Assembly: GCA_963794265.1 (NCBI GenBank) | Contig: CAWCDJ010000001.1 | Coordinates: 930,001-994,000 of the forward strand | DNA: 64,000 bases | Origin: CAWCDJ01 sp963794265 | GTDB taxonomy: Bacteria; Acidobacteriota; Terriglobia; Bryobacterales; Bryobacteraceae | Reading direction: 5' to 3' | Shown: positions 36,278-44,632 of the stretch, piece by piece | Position numbering within the stretch: position 1 is the first letter of the stretch | How the letters are laid out: each line of letters starts with the position of its first letter | Translations under genes and position numbers: made by a program | Notes under the pieces: generated by a model | Database searches by the model: none | What the model saw: only the letters and a program-made list of their open reading frames with translations | Told to the model about the DNA's origin: nothing

Positions 36278-36302
36278 GGGCCAGACCTGAGGCCTGCCCT
36301 AC
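36278..36302 (-). repeat. REP element, GTAG-headed imperfect palindrome
   Basis: On the minus strand it reads GTAGGGCAGGCCTCAGGTC then TGGCCC. The GTAG head followed by a GC-rich imperfect hairpin is the layout of REP sequences recognised by RAYT transposases. It matches the copies at 45310-45335 and 45895-45920 in the first eleven or so bases apart from one change. It faces the hairpin at 36237, making an inverted pair. Its GTAG supplies the TAG stop codon of the cyclophilin gene. Confidence 0.7.
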
Positions 36303-37369
36303 TGCGGATCGATGGTGGCTTCGATCAACTCCAGCCGCCGCTTGGGAGTCTCCCCGTCCACTTCTTCCTTCTCGAAGGCATCAAGCACTTCCATGCCCTC
36401 GACGATGCGCCCGAAGGCGGAATACTTGCCGTCGAGGTGCGGCGCATCCCCAAGCACCAGGAAGAAGGAGGTGGTCGCCGAATCCGGATCGTCCCCTCGC
36501 GCCATCGAAACGATGCCTCGCACGTGCTTCACATCGGCGCGGAATTCGCCTTTGACCGGCCGCACCCAGCGGTCCGCCGGGTGAGTTGGGCCGCCGGCGC
36601 GCCCCTCCGCCATCCCTCCCTGCACCACGAAGCCTTTTACCAGGCGGTGGAACACCGTGCCGTTGTACCAGCCGGTCTCGGTCAGTTTCAGAAAATTCCG
36701 CACGGTTTCAGGGGCCCACTCCGGCGCCATCCTGATCTTCACGGTGCCCAGCGTAGTCTTCATCGTCACCGTGCGCCGCAGTTGCTCGACGGTGGCGTTG
36801 AGGAACGGCTCCACCTTCTTCTTTTCGATCGTCACCTTCAGGATGCGCACCGGCTTCTCCGTCACCCCCTGGCTATCCACCTGAACTTGCGAAATCTTCT
36901 GCACCACGTCTATGCCTTCAGTGACCCGCCCGAACGCGGAATATTGGCCGTCGAGCGTGGGCTGCGGATAGAGGCAGACAAAAAACTGGCTGCCGTCGCT
37001 GTCTTTCCTGTCGGGGATGTGCACCGTCGAGACCACGCCGCGCTCGTGCTTGAGGTCGCTGATCTCGGCCGGCAGCAGGTTCAGGCCGCCCGTGCCCCAC
37101 AGGTTCCGCGGCGTTTTCGGGTCCTTCAGCAGCGGGTCGCCGCCTTGAATGATGCCGTTCGCCACCACGCGGAAAAAGGCGCTGCCGTCGTAGTAGCCCT
37201 CCGCCGCCAGCTTCAGAAACTGAGACACGTGTTTCGGCGCTTTGTCCGGCGCGAACTCGAAGCGGAACGAGCCCATTTCCGTCGTGACCACGGCCTCCAC
37301 TTCGTTCGGCGGCAGCCCCTGCCCTAACAGGGGAAGAGCCAATAGTGCGATGATCCAAAAACGGCGCAT
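36299..37369 (-). CDS. Secreted double-domain peptidyl-prolyl isomerase (cyclophilin type)
   Basis: A 356-residue protein with signal peptide (1-17) and two cyclophilin domains in a row (about 27-185 and 200-355). Each has the core found in bacterial PpiA/B: domain 1 FFRVVANGIIQGGDP and SQFFVCLYPQPTLDGQYSAF; domain 2 VFHRLVKGFVVQGG and TSFFLVLGDAPHLDGKYSAF. The catalytic Arg of F-H-R-V is present in both (FFRV and FHRL). It likely helps fold proteins in the periplasm. Its stop codon TAG lies inside the GTAG of a REP element. Confidence 0.9.
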   Translation of the reverse strand: MRRFWIIALLALPLLGQGLPPNEVEAVVTTEMGSFRFEFAPDKAPKHVSQFLKLAAEGYYDGSAFFRVVANGIIQGGDPLLKDPKTPRNLWGTGGLNLLPAEISDLKHERGVVSTVHIPDRKDSDGSQFFVCLYPQPTLDGQYSAFGRVTEGIDVVQKISQVQVDSQGVTEKPVRILKVTIEKKKVEPFLNATVEQLRRTVTMKTTLGTVKIRMAPEWAPETVRNFLKLTETGWYNGTVFHRLVKGFVVQGGMAEGRAGGPTHPADRWVRPVKGEFRADVKHVRGIVSMARGDDPDSATTSFFLVLGDAPHLDGKYSAFGRIVEGMEVLDAFEKEEVDGETPKRRLELIEATIDPQ

Positions 37370-37375
37370 GACGCA

Positions 37376-38002
37376 CTATCGTATCGCCTTGCGCGGCGCG
37401 GGCGGCGTGATGAAGAACAGCGGCGTCAGAAAATAGACGGCGAATGCCGCGTATACGCTTAACCAGGCGCAGGCCACACCCAGCAGGTAGGAGGCGGGTC
37501 CGACGAAGGACTTGGCGATGATGTGCGGATCTTCCGCTCCTGCAAGCTCCGGCTTCATCAGGTTCTTCTGCACGTAGCTTTGCAAAATGATGAACAGCAC
37601 CGTGTTCAACGCCATCACCAGGCCGAAGAAGCTCACGGCCAGCGGGTTCCCGGGATATTCGCCCATCAGTGCGGTCGGGAACGGCACGAAAGACTGGAAC
37701 ATCAGGAAGATCGAATTCAGCCATACCATGCCGTAGGTGGCATGCCCGGCCTGTCCCAGCACGTGATGGTGGTTCAGCCAGAACTTGCAGACGATCACGA
37801 AGCTGATCAGCCAGCTCAGGAATTTCGGAAACTGATCGAGCAGTGCGCGGCGCAGCTCGTTCACGCTCGAGTGATCGGCGAGCGAGGGCACCTTCAGGTC
37901 CAGAATCAGCAGCGTAGCCACGATCGCAAACACACCATCGCTGAAGGCCTCGATGCGGCCCAATCTCAGCTCTCCGCGGGAGAAGCGGCTCAGAAGTGGC
38001 AT
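37376..38002 (-). CDS. TMEM175-family (DUF1211) potassium channel-like membrane protein
   Basis: A 208-residue membrane protein with about six helices. The first helix has the family signature RIEAFSDGVFAIVATLLILDL (the R-x3-FSDGVFA filter motif at about residues 16-30), which marks bacterial TMEM175 K+ channels. The second signature-like part KFWLNHHHVL follows. ATG at 38002 is preferred because a longer frame would run into the start region of the divergent oxidoreductase gene. It begins six bases from the stop side of the cyclophilin gene, so the two may share a message. K+ transport is inferred from the family. Confidence 0.88.
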   Translation of the reverse strand: MPLLSRFSRGELRLGRIEAFSDGVFAIVATLLILDLKVPSLADHSSVNELRRALLDQFPKFLSWLISFVIVCKFWLNHHHVLGQAGHATYGMVWLNSIFLMFQSFVPFPTALMGEYPGNPLAVSFFGLVMALNTVLFIILQSYVQKNLMKPELAGAEDPHIIAKSFVGPASYLLGVACAWLSVYAAFAVYFLTPLFFITPPAPRKAIR

Positions 38003-38083
38003 CGTTCGGTCCGGCTCCGAACTATTGTAAACGGTCCGGGTGTTCCGGACCCGCGGCGGATCGGCGCGGCGATAGAATAAACC

Positions 38084-39415
38084 ATGCCCACAAGAAGGCA
38101 CTTCCTCCAGACCGGCCCGGCCATGCTAGCCGCGGCGGGAATTGCCGGCGCAGACCAGAGCATCTCTCCGAACGACCGCATCCGCATCGCCACCATCGGA
38201 TTCGGCGGCATGGGGATGGGCGACACGAAGTACGCCCTCTCCGTTCCCGGCGTGGAACTCGCAGCCGTTTGCGACATCTACGATGGGCGGCGGACGCGCG
38301 CCCGCGAGGTGCACGGTGATCAGATCTTCACCACCCGCGACTACCGCGAGGTGCTCGCTCGCAAGGACATCGACGCCGTCATCATCGCGACACCAGACCA
38401 CTGGCACGCCGCCATCTCAATCGCGGCCATGGAAGCAGGCAAGGATGTCTACTGCGAGAAGCCCATGGTGCAGGCGGTGGACAGCGGCCAGGAGGTGGTC
38501 GCGGCCCAGCAGCGCACAGGGCGAATTTTCCAGGTCGGCAGCCAGTACGTCACCTCGGCCGTTTATCAGAAGGCCCGCGACCTGGTGCAGGCGGGCGAGA
38601 TCGGCCGGTTGACAATGGTCGAATCCTGGCTCGACCGCAACACGGCGATCGGCGCGTGGCAATATTCGATTCCGCCCGACGCATCCCCCGCCACCGTGGA
38701 TTGGGACCGCTTTCTCGGCACTGCCCCTAAGCGGCCTTTCGAGGCCATCCGCCTGTTCCGCTGGCGCAACTACCGGGACTACGGCACCGGCGTTGCCGGC
38801 GACCTGTTCGTCCACTTGCTCAGCGGCCTGCACCTGGTGACCGGTTCCATCGGACCCGACCGCATTCTCGCCACCGGCGGGCTCCGGTATTGGAACGACG
38901 GCCGCGATGTTCCCGACGTGATGCTGGCGATGCTCGATTACGGCAAGCAGCCCACCCATCCGGATTTTACGATGTCCCTGCGCGTGAATTTGAAGAGCGG
39001 CGTTCCCGAAGAACGCTTCGGCTTCCGCTTCATGGGGACCAACGGCGTCATCACCACCAGCATGGGTTCCCTGCTCCTCGAAAGGGCGGCCGCCGAACGG
39101 GAACCCGGGTACACCATCGACACCTTCCCGAAAGCCGTACAGGAGGAATTCCTGCGGCGCTATCGCGAGAAGTACCCGCCCCAGACCCGGCCCGAACCGA
39201 AGATCGAACCCGAGAAATTCACCCCGCCGCCGGGGTATGACGCTCACCGCGAGCACCACCGCGTCTTCTACGAAGCGGTGCGCAGCCGCAAAAAGCCCGT
39301 GGAAGACGCCGTATTCGGCTTCCGCGCCACCGGACCGGCGCTGCTCGCCAACACCAGCTATTTCGAAAAACGGATGTGCCGCTGGGATCCGGCGGGGATG
39401 ACGGTGCTGGGATAG
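38084..39415 (+). CDS. Tat-exported Gfo/Idh/MocA family oxidoreductase
   Basis: A 443-residue NAD(P)-dependent dehydrogenase of sugars or inositol-like substrates. The N-terminus MPTRRHFLQTGPAMLAAAG is a twin-arginine leader, so the enzyme folds with its cofactor before export. The Rossmann motif is IRIATIGFGGMGMGD, followed by AVCDIYDGRR and the diagnostic DVYCEKPMVQ. The C-terminal part has the HLLSGLHLVTG helix. It has a single-gene layout; the cytochrome c maturation operon starts 116 bases later. Substrate unknown. Confidence 0.9.
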   Translation: MPTRRHFLQTGPAMLAAAGIAGADQSISPNDRIRIATIGFGGMGMGDTKYALSVPGVELAAVCDIYDGRRTRAREVHGDQIFTTRDYREVLARKDIDAVIIATPDHWHAAISIAAMEAGKDVYCEKPMVQAVDSGQEVVAAQQRTGRIFQVGSQYVTSAVYQKARDLVQAGEIGRLTMVESWLDRNTAIGAWQYSIPPDASPATVDWDRFLGTAPKRPFEAIRLFRWRNYRDYGTGVAGDLFVHLLSGLHLVTGSIGPDRILATGGLRYWNDGRDVPDVMLAMLDYGKQPTHPDFTMSLRVNLKSGVPEERFGFRFMGTNGVITTSMGSLLLERAAAEREPGYTIDTFPKAVQEEFLRRYREKYPPQTRPEPKIEPEKFTPPPGYDAHREHHRVFYEAVRSRKKPVEDAVFGFRATGPALLANTSYFEKRMCRWDPAGMTVLG

Positions 39416-39531
39416 GTCGCTGCACCCCAACCCCATTTGCGGGTATGTCGAACATTCCCACAAAAGAGCCCAAAGTGTCTGAATATCCCTCAATTCTTTC
39501 GAGCTATACTGGTTGTTTCAGAGGGATGCCT

Positions 39532-39978
39532 ATGCGAAAGTACGGGAAGTTCGCTGCGCTCATTGTTGTCGTGATTGGGACCGTCGTCTGGCTCGCCACG
39601 GCAGGCATGAAGGAAACCCAAACCTACTACAAGACGATCACCGAAGTACAGCAGATGGGGGCAAAAGCCTACACCGCGCGCCTTCGCGTGGCGGGCGATG
39701 TGGAGTCGGGTTCTATCCAGCGCGTCGGTGAACAGGTGCAATTCGTTCTGACGCAGGATAAGAGCAAGCTCAAGGTTGCCTACACCGGCACCGATCCCCT
39801 ACCCGATACTTTCAAAGACGGCGCCCAGGCGCTGGCCGACGGAAAACTGGGAAGAGACGGCGTATTCCGTGCGTCCAAGATCCAGGCGAAATGTGCTTCG
39901 AAGTATGAAGCCAAGCCGGGGCAGTTGCCGGCCGGACAGACGCCACCGAATATCAATAGCGGCAAGAGCAGCATCTAG
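39532..39978 (+). CDS. ccmE: Cytochrome c maturation haem chaperone CcmE, Cys variant
   Basis: A 148-residue membrane-anchored OB-fold protein that carries haem from CcmC to CcmF. One N-terminal helix (about 6-24) is followed by the strand-rich core (YTARLRVAGDVESGSI, VQFVLTQDKSKLKVAYTGTDP). In most CcmE the haem binds a His in HxxxY; here the site is Cys121-x3-Tyr125 (QAKCASKYEAKPG). This is the CxxxY form known from archaea and some deltaproteobacteria. The ATG at 39532 follows AGAGGG by six bases. A TATACT at 39505-39510 may be the -10 box, without a good -35. First gene of the ccm operon; ccmF starts nine bases later. Confidence 0.9.
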   Translation: MRKYGKFAALIVVVIGTVVWLATAGMKETQTYYKTITEVQQMGAKAYTARLRVAGDVESGSIQRVGEQVQFVLTQDKSKLKVAYTGTDPLPDTFKDGAQALADGKLGRDGVFRASKIQAKCASKYEAKPGQLPAGQTPPNINSGKSSI

Positions 39979-39987
39979 AGGGGTATT

Positions 39988-42000
39988 ATGGAAAATCTCG
40001 GCTCGCTGGCCATCCTGCTGGCCTTCTGCGTGGCCATCTACGCCACCGTGGCCTGTGTAGTCGGCCGCGTAAAACACAAGCCTTTTCTAACGGTTAGCGG
40101 TGAGCGTGCGGTCTACTCGGTGTGGGTGCTGATCACGCTGGCCTCGGGAATCCTGGTTCACGCCCTCATGACGGGCGATTTCCGGTTCGCCTATGTCGCG
40201 GAACACAGCAACCGTACCATGCCGATTCTGTATAAGTTCGCGGCATGGTGGGGCGGCCAGGAAGGATCCCTGCTCTTCTGGAGCTGGCTGCTTTCTACTT
40301 ACGCCATGGTCGTGGTTTTCACCAACCGCCGCCGCCACCGGGATTTCATGCCCTGGGTCATCGCCATCCTCACCACGATCCAGGCTTTCTTCCTCCTCCT
40401 GAACAACTTCATCGCCAACCCCTTCCAGATGCTGGCTACCGACAAGCTGATCGTCGCGGTGCCGGATGGCAACGGGCTGAGCCCGCTCCTGCAATACCCG
40501 GCCATGGCGATCCATCCCCCCATGCTGTACCTCGGGTACGTGGGGTTCGCGGTGCCGTTCGCTTTCGCCATCGGTTCGCTGATCACCCGGCAGCCGGGCG
40601 AACGCTGGATCAGCACCACCCGACGCTGGACCCTGGTCACCTGGCTCTTCCAGAGCACCGGGGTCATGTTGGGCGCGGCATGGGCCTACCACGTTCTGGG
40701 CTGGGGCGGCTACTGGGGGTGGGACCCGGTGGAAAACGCTTCGCTGCTCCCGTGGCTGAGCGGCACGGCTTTCCTCCACTCCGTGATGATGCAGGAAAAG
40801 AAGGGCATGATGAAGGTCTGGAACATCGTCCTGGTTTCCGCCACCTTCTTCCTCTGCATTCTGGGCACGTTTCTGACGCGGTCGGGCGTGGTGCAGTCGG
40901 TGCACGCGTTCGCGCGTTCGGAAATCGGCAAGTATTTTGTGAGCTTCCTGGCCATCGGGATTGCCGCCACGGTGTGGCTGATTCTCGACCGGCTGGATTA
41001 CCTGAAGAGCGAATCGGAGCTCGAATCCGTGATATCGCGGGAATCGAGCTTCTTGTTCAACAACCTGATCCTGCTGGCAAGTTGTTTCGCGGTCCTCTGG
41101 GGCACGCTGTTTCCGGTGATCTCGGAAGCCGTCACCGGCGACAAGATTTCGCTCGACGGCGATTGGTACAACCGCCTGATGGTGCCCATCGGCCTGGCTC
41201 TGCTGTTCCTAACCGGAGTCGGCCCGCTGTTTGCCTGGCGCCGCACCTCGGCCGACAGTCTCCGCCGGAATTTCCAGTGGCCCGGGATCGCTTCCCTGGT
41301 CCTGGTGGCGGCCCTGCTGGTTGCCGGTGTGCGCAACTTCTACGCCCTGGTCTCCTTCGGATTCTGCCTGTTCGTGGCGCTCACCGTGATGATCGAGTTC
41401 TATAAGGGCGGCCGGTCCATCGCCGCCAAGAACCACACCAACCTACTCCGCGGCACCATTGAACTGACCCATCGCAACACGCGCCGCTACGGCGGCTATC
41501 TGGTCCACATGGGCATCGTCCTGATGTTCGTCGGATTCACCGGCCACGCCTTCAACAAGAGCGAAGTCAAAGAGCTGAATACCGGCGACACCATGTCGGT
41601 AGGGTCGTACCAACTGAAGATGATCAGCCTGCAGCAGGGCGAAAATACGAACTACCAGTGGCATCGCGCCACCATTCAGGTTTCGAAAAACGGCGAGATG
41701 CTCGGAACTCTCGAGCCCGAGAAACGCTTCTATATTGCCAGCCGTCAGGGCACCTCCGAGGTCGGCATCCGGCAGCGGCCGAACGAGGACCTGTATCTCA
41801 ACTTCGGCGGCATGTCGGACGACAACCAGCGCGCCGTGATTCAGGCCTATGTCTTCCCGCTGGTATCCTGGATATGGGTGGGTGGACTGGTGCTGATCGG
41901 CGGCACCTTCGTCTGCCTGATTCCGAGCAAGATTAAAATGCAGTACGCCCGCACTTCGGTTGTGGGCTATACCAAGAAACATGTACCGGTTAAGAATTAG
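39988..42000 (+). CDS. ccmF: Cytochrome c haem lyase subunit CcmF
   Basis: A 670-residue membrane protein with about 14 helices that attaches haem to apocytochromes. The tryptophan-rich WWD region is GWGGYWGWDPVENASLLPWL (about 235-254), and the first loop has WGGQEGSLLFWSWLLS. Further conserved blocks: FLTRSGVVQSVHAFA and LVHMGIVLMFVGFTGHAFN. The C-terminal periplasmic domain with GQYQLK-like strands (SVGSYQLKMISLQQGENTNY) comes before the last helix. Length is normal. It is translated nine bases after ccmE and overlaps the next gene by 20 bases. Confidence 0.96.
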   Translation: MENLGSLAILLAFCVAIYATVACVVGRVKHKPFLTVSGERAVYSVWVLITLASGILVHALMTGDFRFAYVAEHSNRTMPILYKFAAWWGGQEGSLLFWSWLLSTYAMVVVFTNRRRHRDFMPWVIAILTTIQAFFLLLNNFIANPFQMLATDKLIVAVPDGNGLSPLLQYPAMAIHPPMLYLGYVGFAVPFAFAIGSLITRQPGERWISTTRRWTLVTWLFQSTGVMLGAAWAYHVLGWGGYWGWDPVENASLLPWLSGTAFLHSVMMQEKKGMMKVWNIVLVSATFFLCILGTFLTRSGVVQSVHAFARSEIGKYFVSFLAIGIAATVWLILDRLDYLKSESELESVISRESSFLFNNLILLASCFAVLWGTLFPVISEAVTGDKISLDGDWYNRLMVPIGLALLFLTGVGPLFAWRRTSADSLRRNFQWPGIASLVLVAALLVAGVRNFYALVSFGFCLFVALTVMIEFYKGGRSIAAKNHTNLLRGTIELTHRNTRRYGGYLVHMGIVLMFVGFTGHAFNKSEVKELNTGDTMSVGSYQLKMISLQQGENTNYQWHRATIQVSKNGEMLGTLEPEKRFYIASRQGTSEVGIRQRPNEDLYLNFGGMSDDNQRAVIQAYVFPLVSWIWVGGLVLIGGTFVCLIPSKIKMQYARTSVVGYTKKHVPVKN

Positions 42001-42448
42001 CATCGCAGCCGCCGTCCTGGCAGTTGCCGCCCTGGCACAAACCGTGGCGGAGAAGCCCAGCGTGGACGTGCGGCGCGTCGCATCGCGGTTGCAGTGCCAG
42101 TGCGGCTGCAAAGATTCCGTCGCCACCTGCAGTATGCTCGAGTGCTCCTTCTCCAAACCAGCCAAGGAGCGCATCGCCCAGATGCAGGCCGTCGGGATGT
42201 CCGACGATCAGATTATCCAGGCTTTCATCCGCGACTACGGCCCAGGCATTTATCTTGCCAAGCCGAACGCGTTCGGATGGATCGTCCCTTATGCTTCCGT
42301 GGGATTGGGCCTGGCAATTATCTGGCTGTTTATCAGGAAATACCGGAAGCCCAAGCCGCTCGCCGAGATTGGCCCGGTGGAGATCGACGACCCGGCCCTC
42401 GAGAAGTATAAGGACCAGATCGAAAAGGACATGGCCCAACTGGAGTGA
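41981..42448 (+). CDS. CcmH-like thiol-disulfide protein of cytochrome c maturation
   Basis: A 155-residue membrane-bound protein: signal/anchor helix (about 3-20), a cysteine-rich motif, a helical hairpin (AKERIAQMQAVGMSDDQIIQ AFIRDYG, about 61-87) typical of CcmH, and a second membrane helix (about 99-117). The motif reads LQCQCGCKDSVATCSMLEC with five Cys (39, 41, 43, 50, 55), while the E. coli CcmH motif is LRCxxC. The C-G-C with two later Cys is a form I associate with acidobacteria and related groups; a metal or extra disulfide may be held there. It reduces apocytochrome c for haem attachment. ATG at 41981 lies inside the end of ccmF. Confidence 0.85.
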   Translation: MYRLRISIAAAVLAVAALAQTVAEKPSVDVRRVASRLQCQCGCKDSVATCSMLECSFSKPAKERIAQMQAVGMSDDQIIQAFIRDYGPGIYLAKPNAFGWIVPYASVGLGLAIIWLFIRKYRKPKPLAEIGPVEIDDPALEKYKDQIEKDMAQLE

Positions 42449-42493
42449 AACGCAGAAGTTTCCCGCCCGGCCAATCGTCTAAAGAGTGAACAG

Positions 42494-42931
42494 GTGATCA
42501 TTGCCATTACATGCGTCATCGCGATCGCTGTTATCGCGTTCATCCTGGGGGTTAGGCCCGAGGATCTACCGGCACCCATACCGGAATCGCCGTTTCAGCA
42601 CCTGGACGACCGCAAAGCCGCCATCTACGAAAACCTTCGCGATCTCCAGTTCGAATACCGCGTCGGCAAGCTCTCCGACGCCGACTACCAGAGCACCAAG
42701 ATCGACCTGCAGAAGGAACTGGCCCACGTCCTGGCCGAAGTGGACCAGCTCAAAGCCGCGTTAGGCGCCGTTCCGGAACCCGAGGCCGCGCCCAAGCCGA
42801 AGGCCGCGCCCAAGCCGAAGGTAATGACAGCCAGGGCTTCCGGGTTTGTTTGTGACTCTTGCGGCGCACATTTCGTGGAAAACCTGAAGTTTTGCGGAGA
42901 GTGCGGCAAACCCATGAAGGTGGCCCAATGA
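42494..42931 (+). CDS. CcmI-like membrane protein with C-terminal zinc ribbon
   Basis: A 145-residue protein starting at GTG. One membrane helix (2-20), a helical segment (35-90) with KAAIYENLRDLQFEYRVGKLSDADY, the pattern of the first CcmI helix pair, then a Glu/Ala/Pro/Lys linker with a repeated AAPKPK unit, and a zinc ribbon with Cys120-x2-Cys123 and Cys134-x2-Cys137 (VCDSCGAHF, FCGECGKPM). CcmI holds apocytochromes for haem ligation; the zinc ribbon replaces the usual TPR part. Its stop overlaps the next start (ATGA). Role within the operon inferred from position. Confidence 0.8.
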   Translation: MIIAITCVIAIAVIAFILGVRPEDLPAPIPESPFQHLDDRKAAIYENLRDLQFEYRVGKLSDADYQSTKIDLQKELAHVLAEVDQLKAALGAVPEPEAAPKPKAAPKPKVMTARASGFVCDSCGAHFVENLKFCGECGKPMKVAQ

Positions 42932-43953
42932 TCCGGCGAATTGGCTTCGTCCTGCTGGTTTCCACCGCGGTCGCGGCGGCCGCCGTGAGCGGTTCGGTCC
43001 GCAACGGCACGACCGGCCAGCCCCAGCCCGGCGCCGAGGTCACCCTGTACAAGTTCGGCCAGGGCGGCATGGAACCGGTAGCCCACGTCAAAACCGACGC
43101 GCAAGGTGCCTTCAGTTTCAGCCAGGATACCGGCGGCCAGGGGCCTTCGATCGTCCGGGTGGAGCGCGACGGCGTCACCTACAACCACCTGATACCGCCC
43201 GGCACTCCGACTACCGGGTTCACGGTCGAGGTTTACGACGCCTCGAAGCAGCCCGTCCAGGCCAAGGTCTCCAAGCACATGCTGCTGTTCCAACCCGGCG
43301 GCGGCCAGATGGTGGTCAACGAGACTTTCATCGTGGAGAACAACGGCAAGACCACCTGGTTCAACCCGGCCGCCGGCACCATCCATTTCTACCTGCCCAA
43401 AGGCACGAACGGCAATGTCGACGTCAAGGGTACCGCACCGGACGGCAGCGGGATGGCCGTACCGGTCCCCACGGACAAGACCGGGCGCCCCGACGTGTAC
43501 ACCGCCAAGTTCGAGATTAAGCCAGGCGAGACGCGGCTTGATTTGAGTTACACCGTGCCCTTCACCACCGGGCAGCCCTACGAAGGAAAGATCGAGAGCA
43601 AGGACGACAACACCTACCTGATCTCGCCCAACGGCATCACCCTGGCCGGCGAGCATCTGAAAGACCTCGGAACCGAACCGCGGACTCAGGCCCACATTTA
43701 CGGCTTGCTGGCCGACAGCTACAAGATCCAGTTCACCGGCACGGAAGCCGCTGCCCCGGCTGCCGACGCCTCGGCTGGCCAGGCGGATAACAGCGGCCCG
43801 GGGATCGAGGAGATCATGCCCCGTATCTATGGCAAGGTCGGGCTGATTCTGACGCTGGCGCTGGGCATCCTGGCCTTGGGCTTCGTCTTGCTGTACCGGG
43901 CTGGCCCGGAAGGCGCCGTCCCGAAGGAGTCGAATGAACGCGGTCGCCATTGA
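42928..43953 (+). CDS. Secreted protein with carboxypeptidase-regulatory-like domain and C-terminal anchor
   Basis: A 341-residue protein in the middle of the ccm operon. A signal peptide (1-17) is followed by a beta-sandwich domain of the carboxypeptidase-regulatory type (VSGSVRNGTTGQPQPGAEVT, DAQGAFSFSQD; about 18-90), two more strand-rich regions, and a membrane helix (about 298-318, IYGKVGLILTLALGILALGF). It starts at ATGA overlap with the zinc ribbon gene and overlaps the ccmA gene by 20 bases. I know of no ccm gene of this kind in model bacteria; the context suggests a periplasmic helper of the assembly machine. Not confirmed by any motif. Confidence 0.78.
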   Translation: MIRRIGFVLLVSTAVAAAAVSGSVRNGTTGQPQPGAEVTLYKFGQGGMEPVAHVKTDAQGAFSFSQDTGGQGPSIVRVERDGVTYNHLIPPGTPTTGFTVEVYDASKQPVQAKVSKHMLLFQPGGGQMVVNETFIVENNGKTTWFNPAAGTIHFYLPKGTNGNVDVKGTAPDGSGMAVPVPTDKTGRPDVYTAKFEIKPGETRLDLSYTVPFTTGQPYEGKIESKDDNTYLISPNGITLAGEHLKDLGTEPRTQAHIYGLLADSYKIQFTGTEAAAPAADASAGQADNSGPGIEEIMPRIYGKVGLILTLALGILALGFVLLYRAGPEGAVPKESNERGRH

Positions 43954-44632
43954 GGGTGTCTGGAAATTTTACGGGGACTACCCCGCCCTGCGCGACGTCA
44001 AGCTGACGGCGGCGTCCGGCGCGTGCCTGGCCCTGATCGGGCGCAACGGCGCCGGTAAGACCACGCTGCTCCGCACGGTGGCCGGCTTCTCCCGGCCGGG
44101 GCGCGGCAAGATCGCCATCTTCGGCAAGGAACCGCGGGATACGGAAGCCCGCCGGCGGATGGGGTTCATCGGGCACGGCATTTCGGTTTACGACGAGCTC
44201 TCGGCGTTCGAAAACCTGGTGCTCTACGGGCGGCTCTACAGCCTGCCCGACCCGAAACGATCGGCGCTCGAGTGGCTCGAGCGAACCGGTCTGGCGCGCG
44301 TGCGCGACGGCCTGGTGCGGGAGTTTTCGAGAGGCATGCGGCAGCGGCTCGCGGTGGCCCGGGCATTCCTGCACGACCCGGACGTGATGTTGCTCGACGA
44401 GCCCTTCACGGCGCTCGACGACCGGGCAATCGCGGTGCTTCAGCGCCTCTTGCGGGACGCGCTGGCTGCCGGAAAAACTATTGTGATGTCGACCCATCAG
44501 TTGCGGGAAGCCCTCGAGCTGGCCACGCACGTTGCGCTGCTGAACCGCGGCCATGTGGCATTTGACGGCCTGTGCACCGAAGAGATGGTGGCGGACCCCG
44601 GGTACGTCTATGCGCGGTATGGCGAGGGTTGA
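43934..44632 (+). CDS. ccmA: Haem exporter ATP-binding protein CcmA
   Basis: A 232-residue ABC ATPase that, with CcmB, releases haem-loaded CcmE from CcmC. The Walker A motif is GRNGAGKTT (about 33-41), the signature is FSRGMRQRL (about 132), Walker B is VMLLDEPFTALDD, and the switch His is in STHQL. The signature has FSRGM in place of LSxGQ, as seen in other CcmA proteins. Stop and ccmB start overlap in TGATG. It also overlaps the preceding gene's end by 20 bases. Confidence 0.92.
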   Translation: MNAVAIEGVWKFYGDYPALRDVKLTAASGACLALIGRNGAGKTTLLRTVAGFSRPGRGKIAIFGKEPRDTEARRRMGFIGHGISVYDELSAFENLVLYGRLYSLPDPKRSALEWLERTGLARVRDGLVREFSRGMRQRLAVARAFLHDPDVMLLDEPFTALDDRAIAVLQRLLRDALAAGKTIVMSTHQLREALELATHVALLNRGHVAFDGLCTEEMVADPGYVYARYGEG

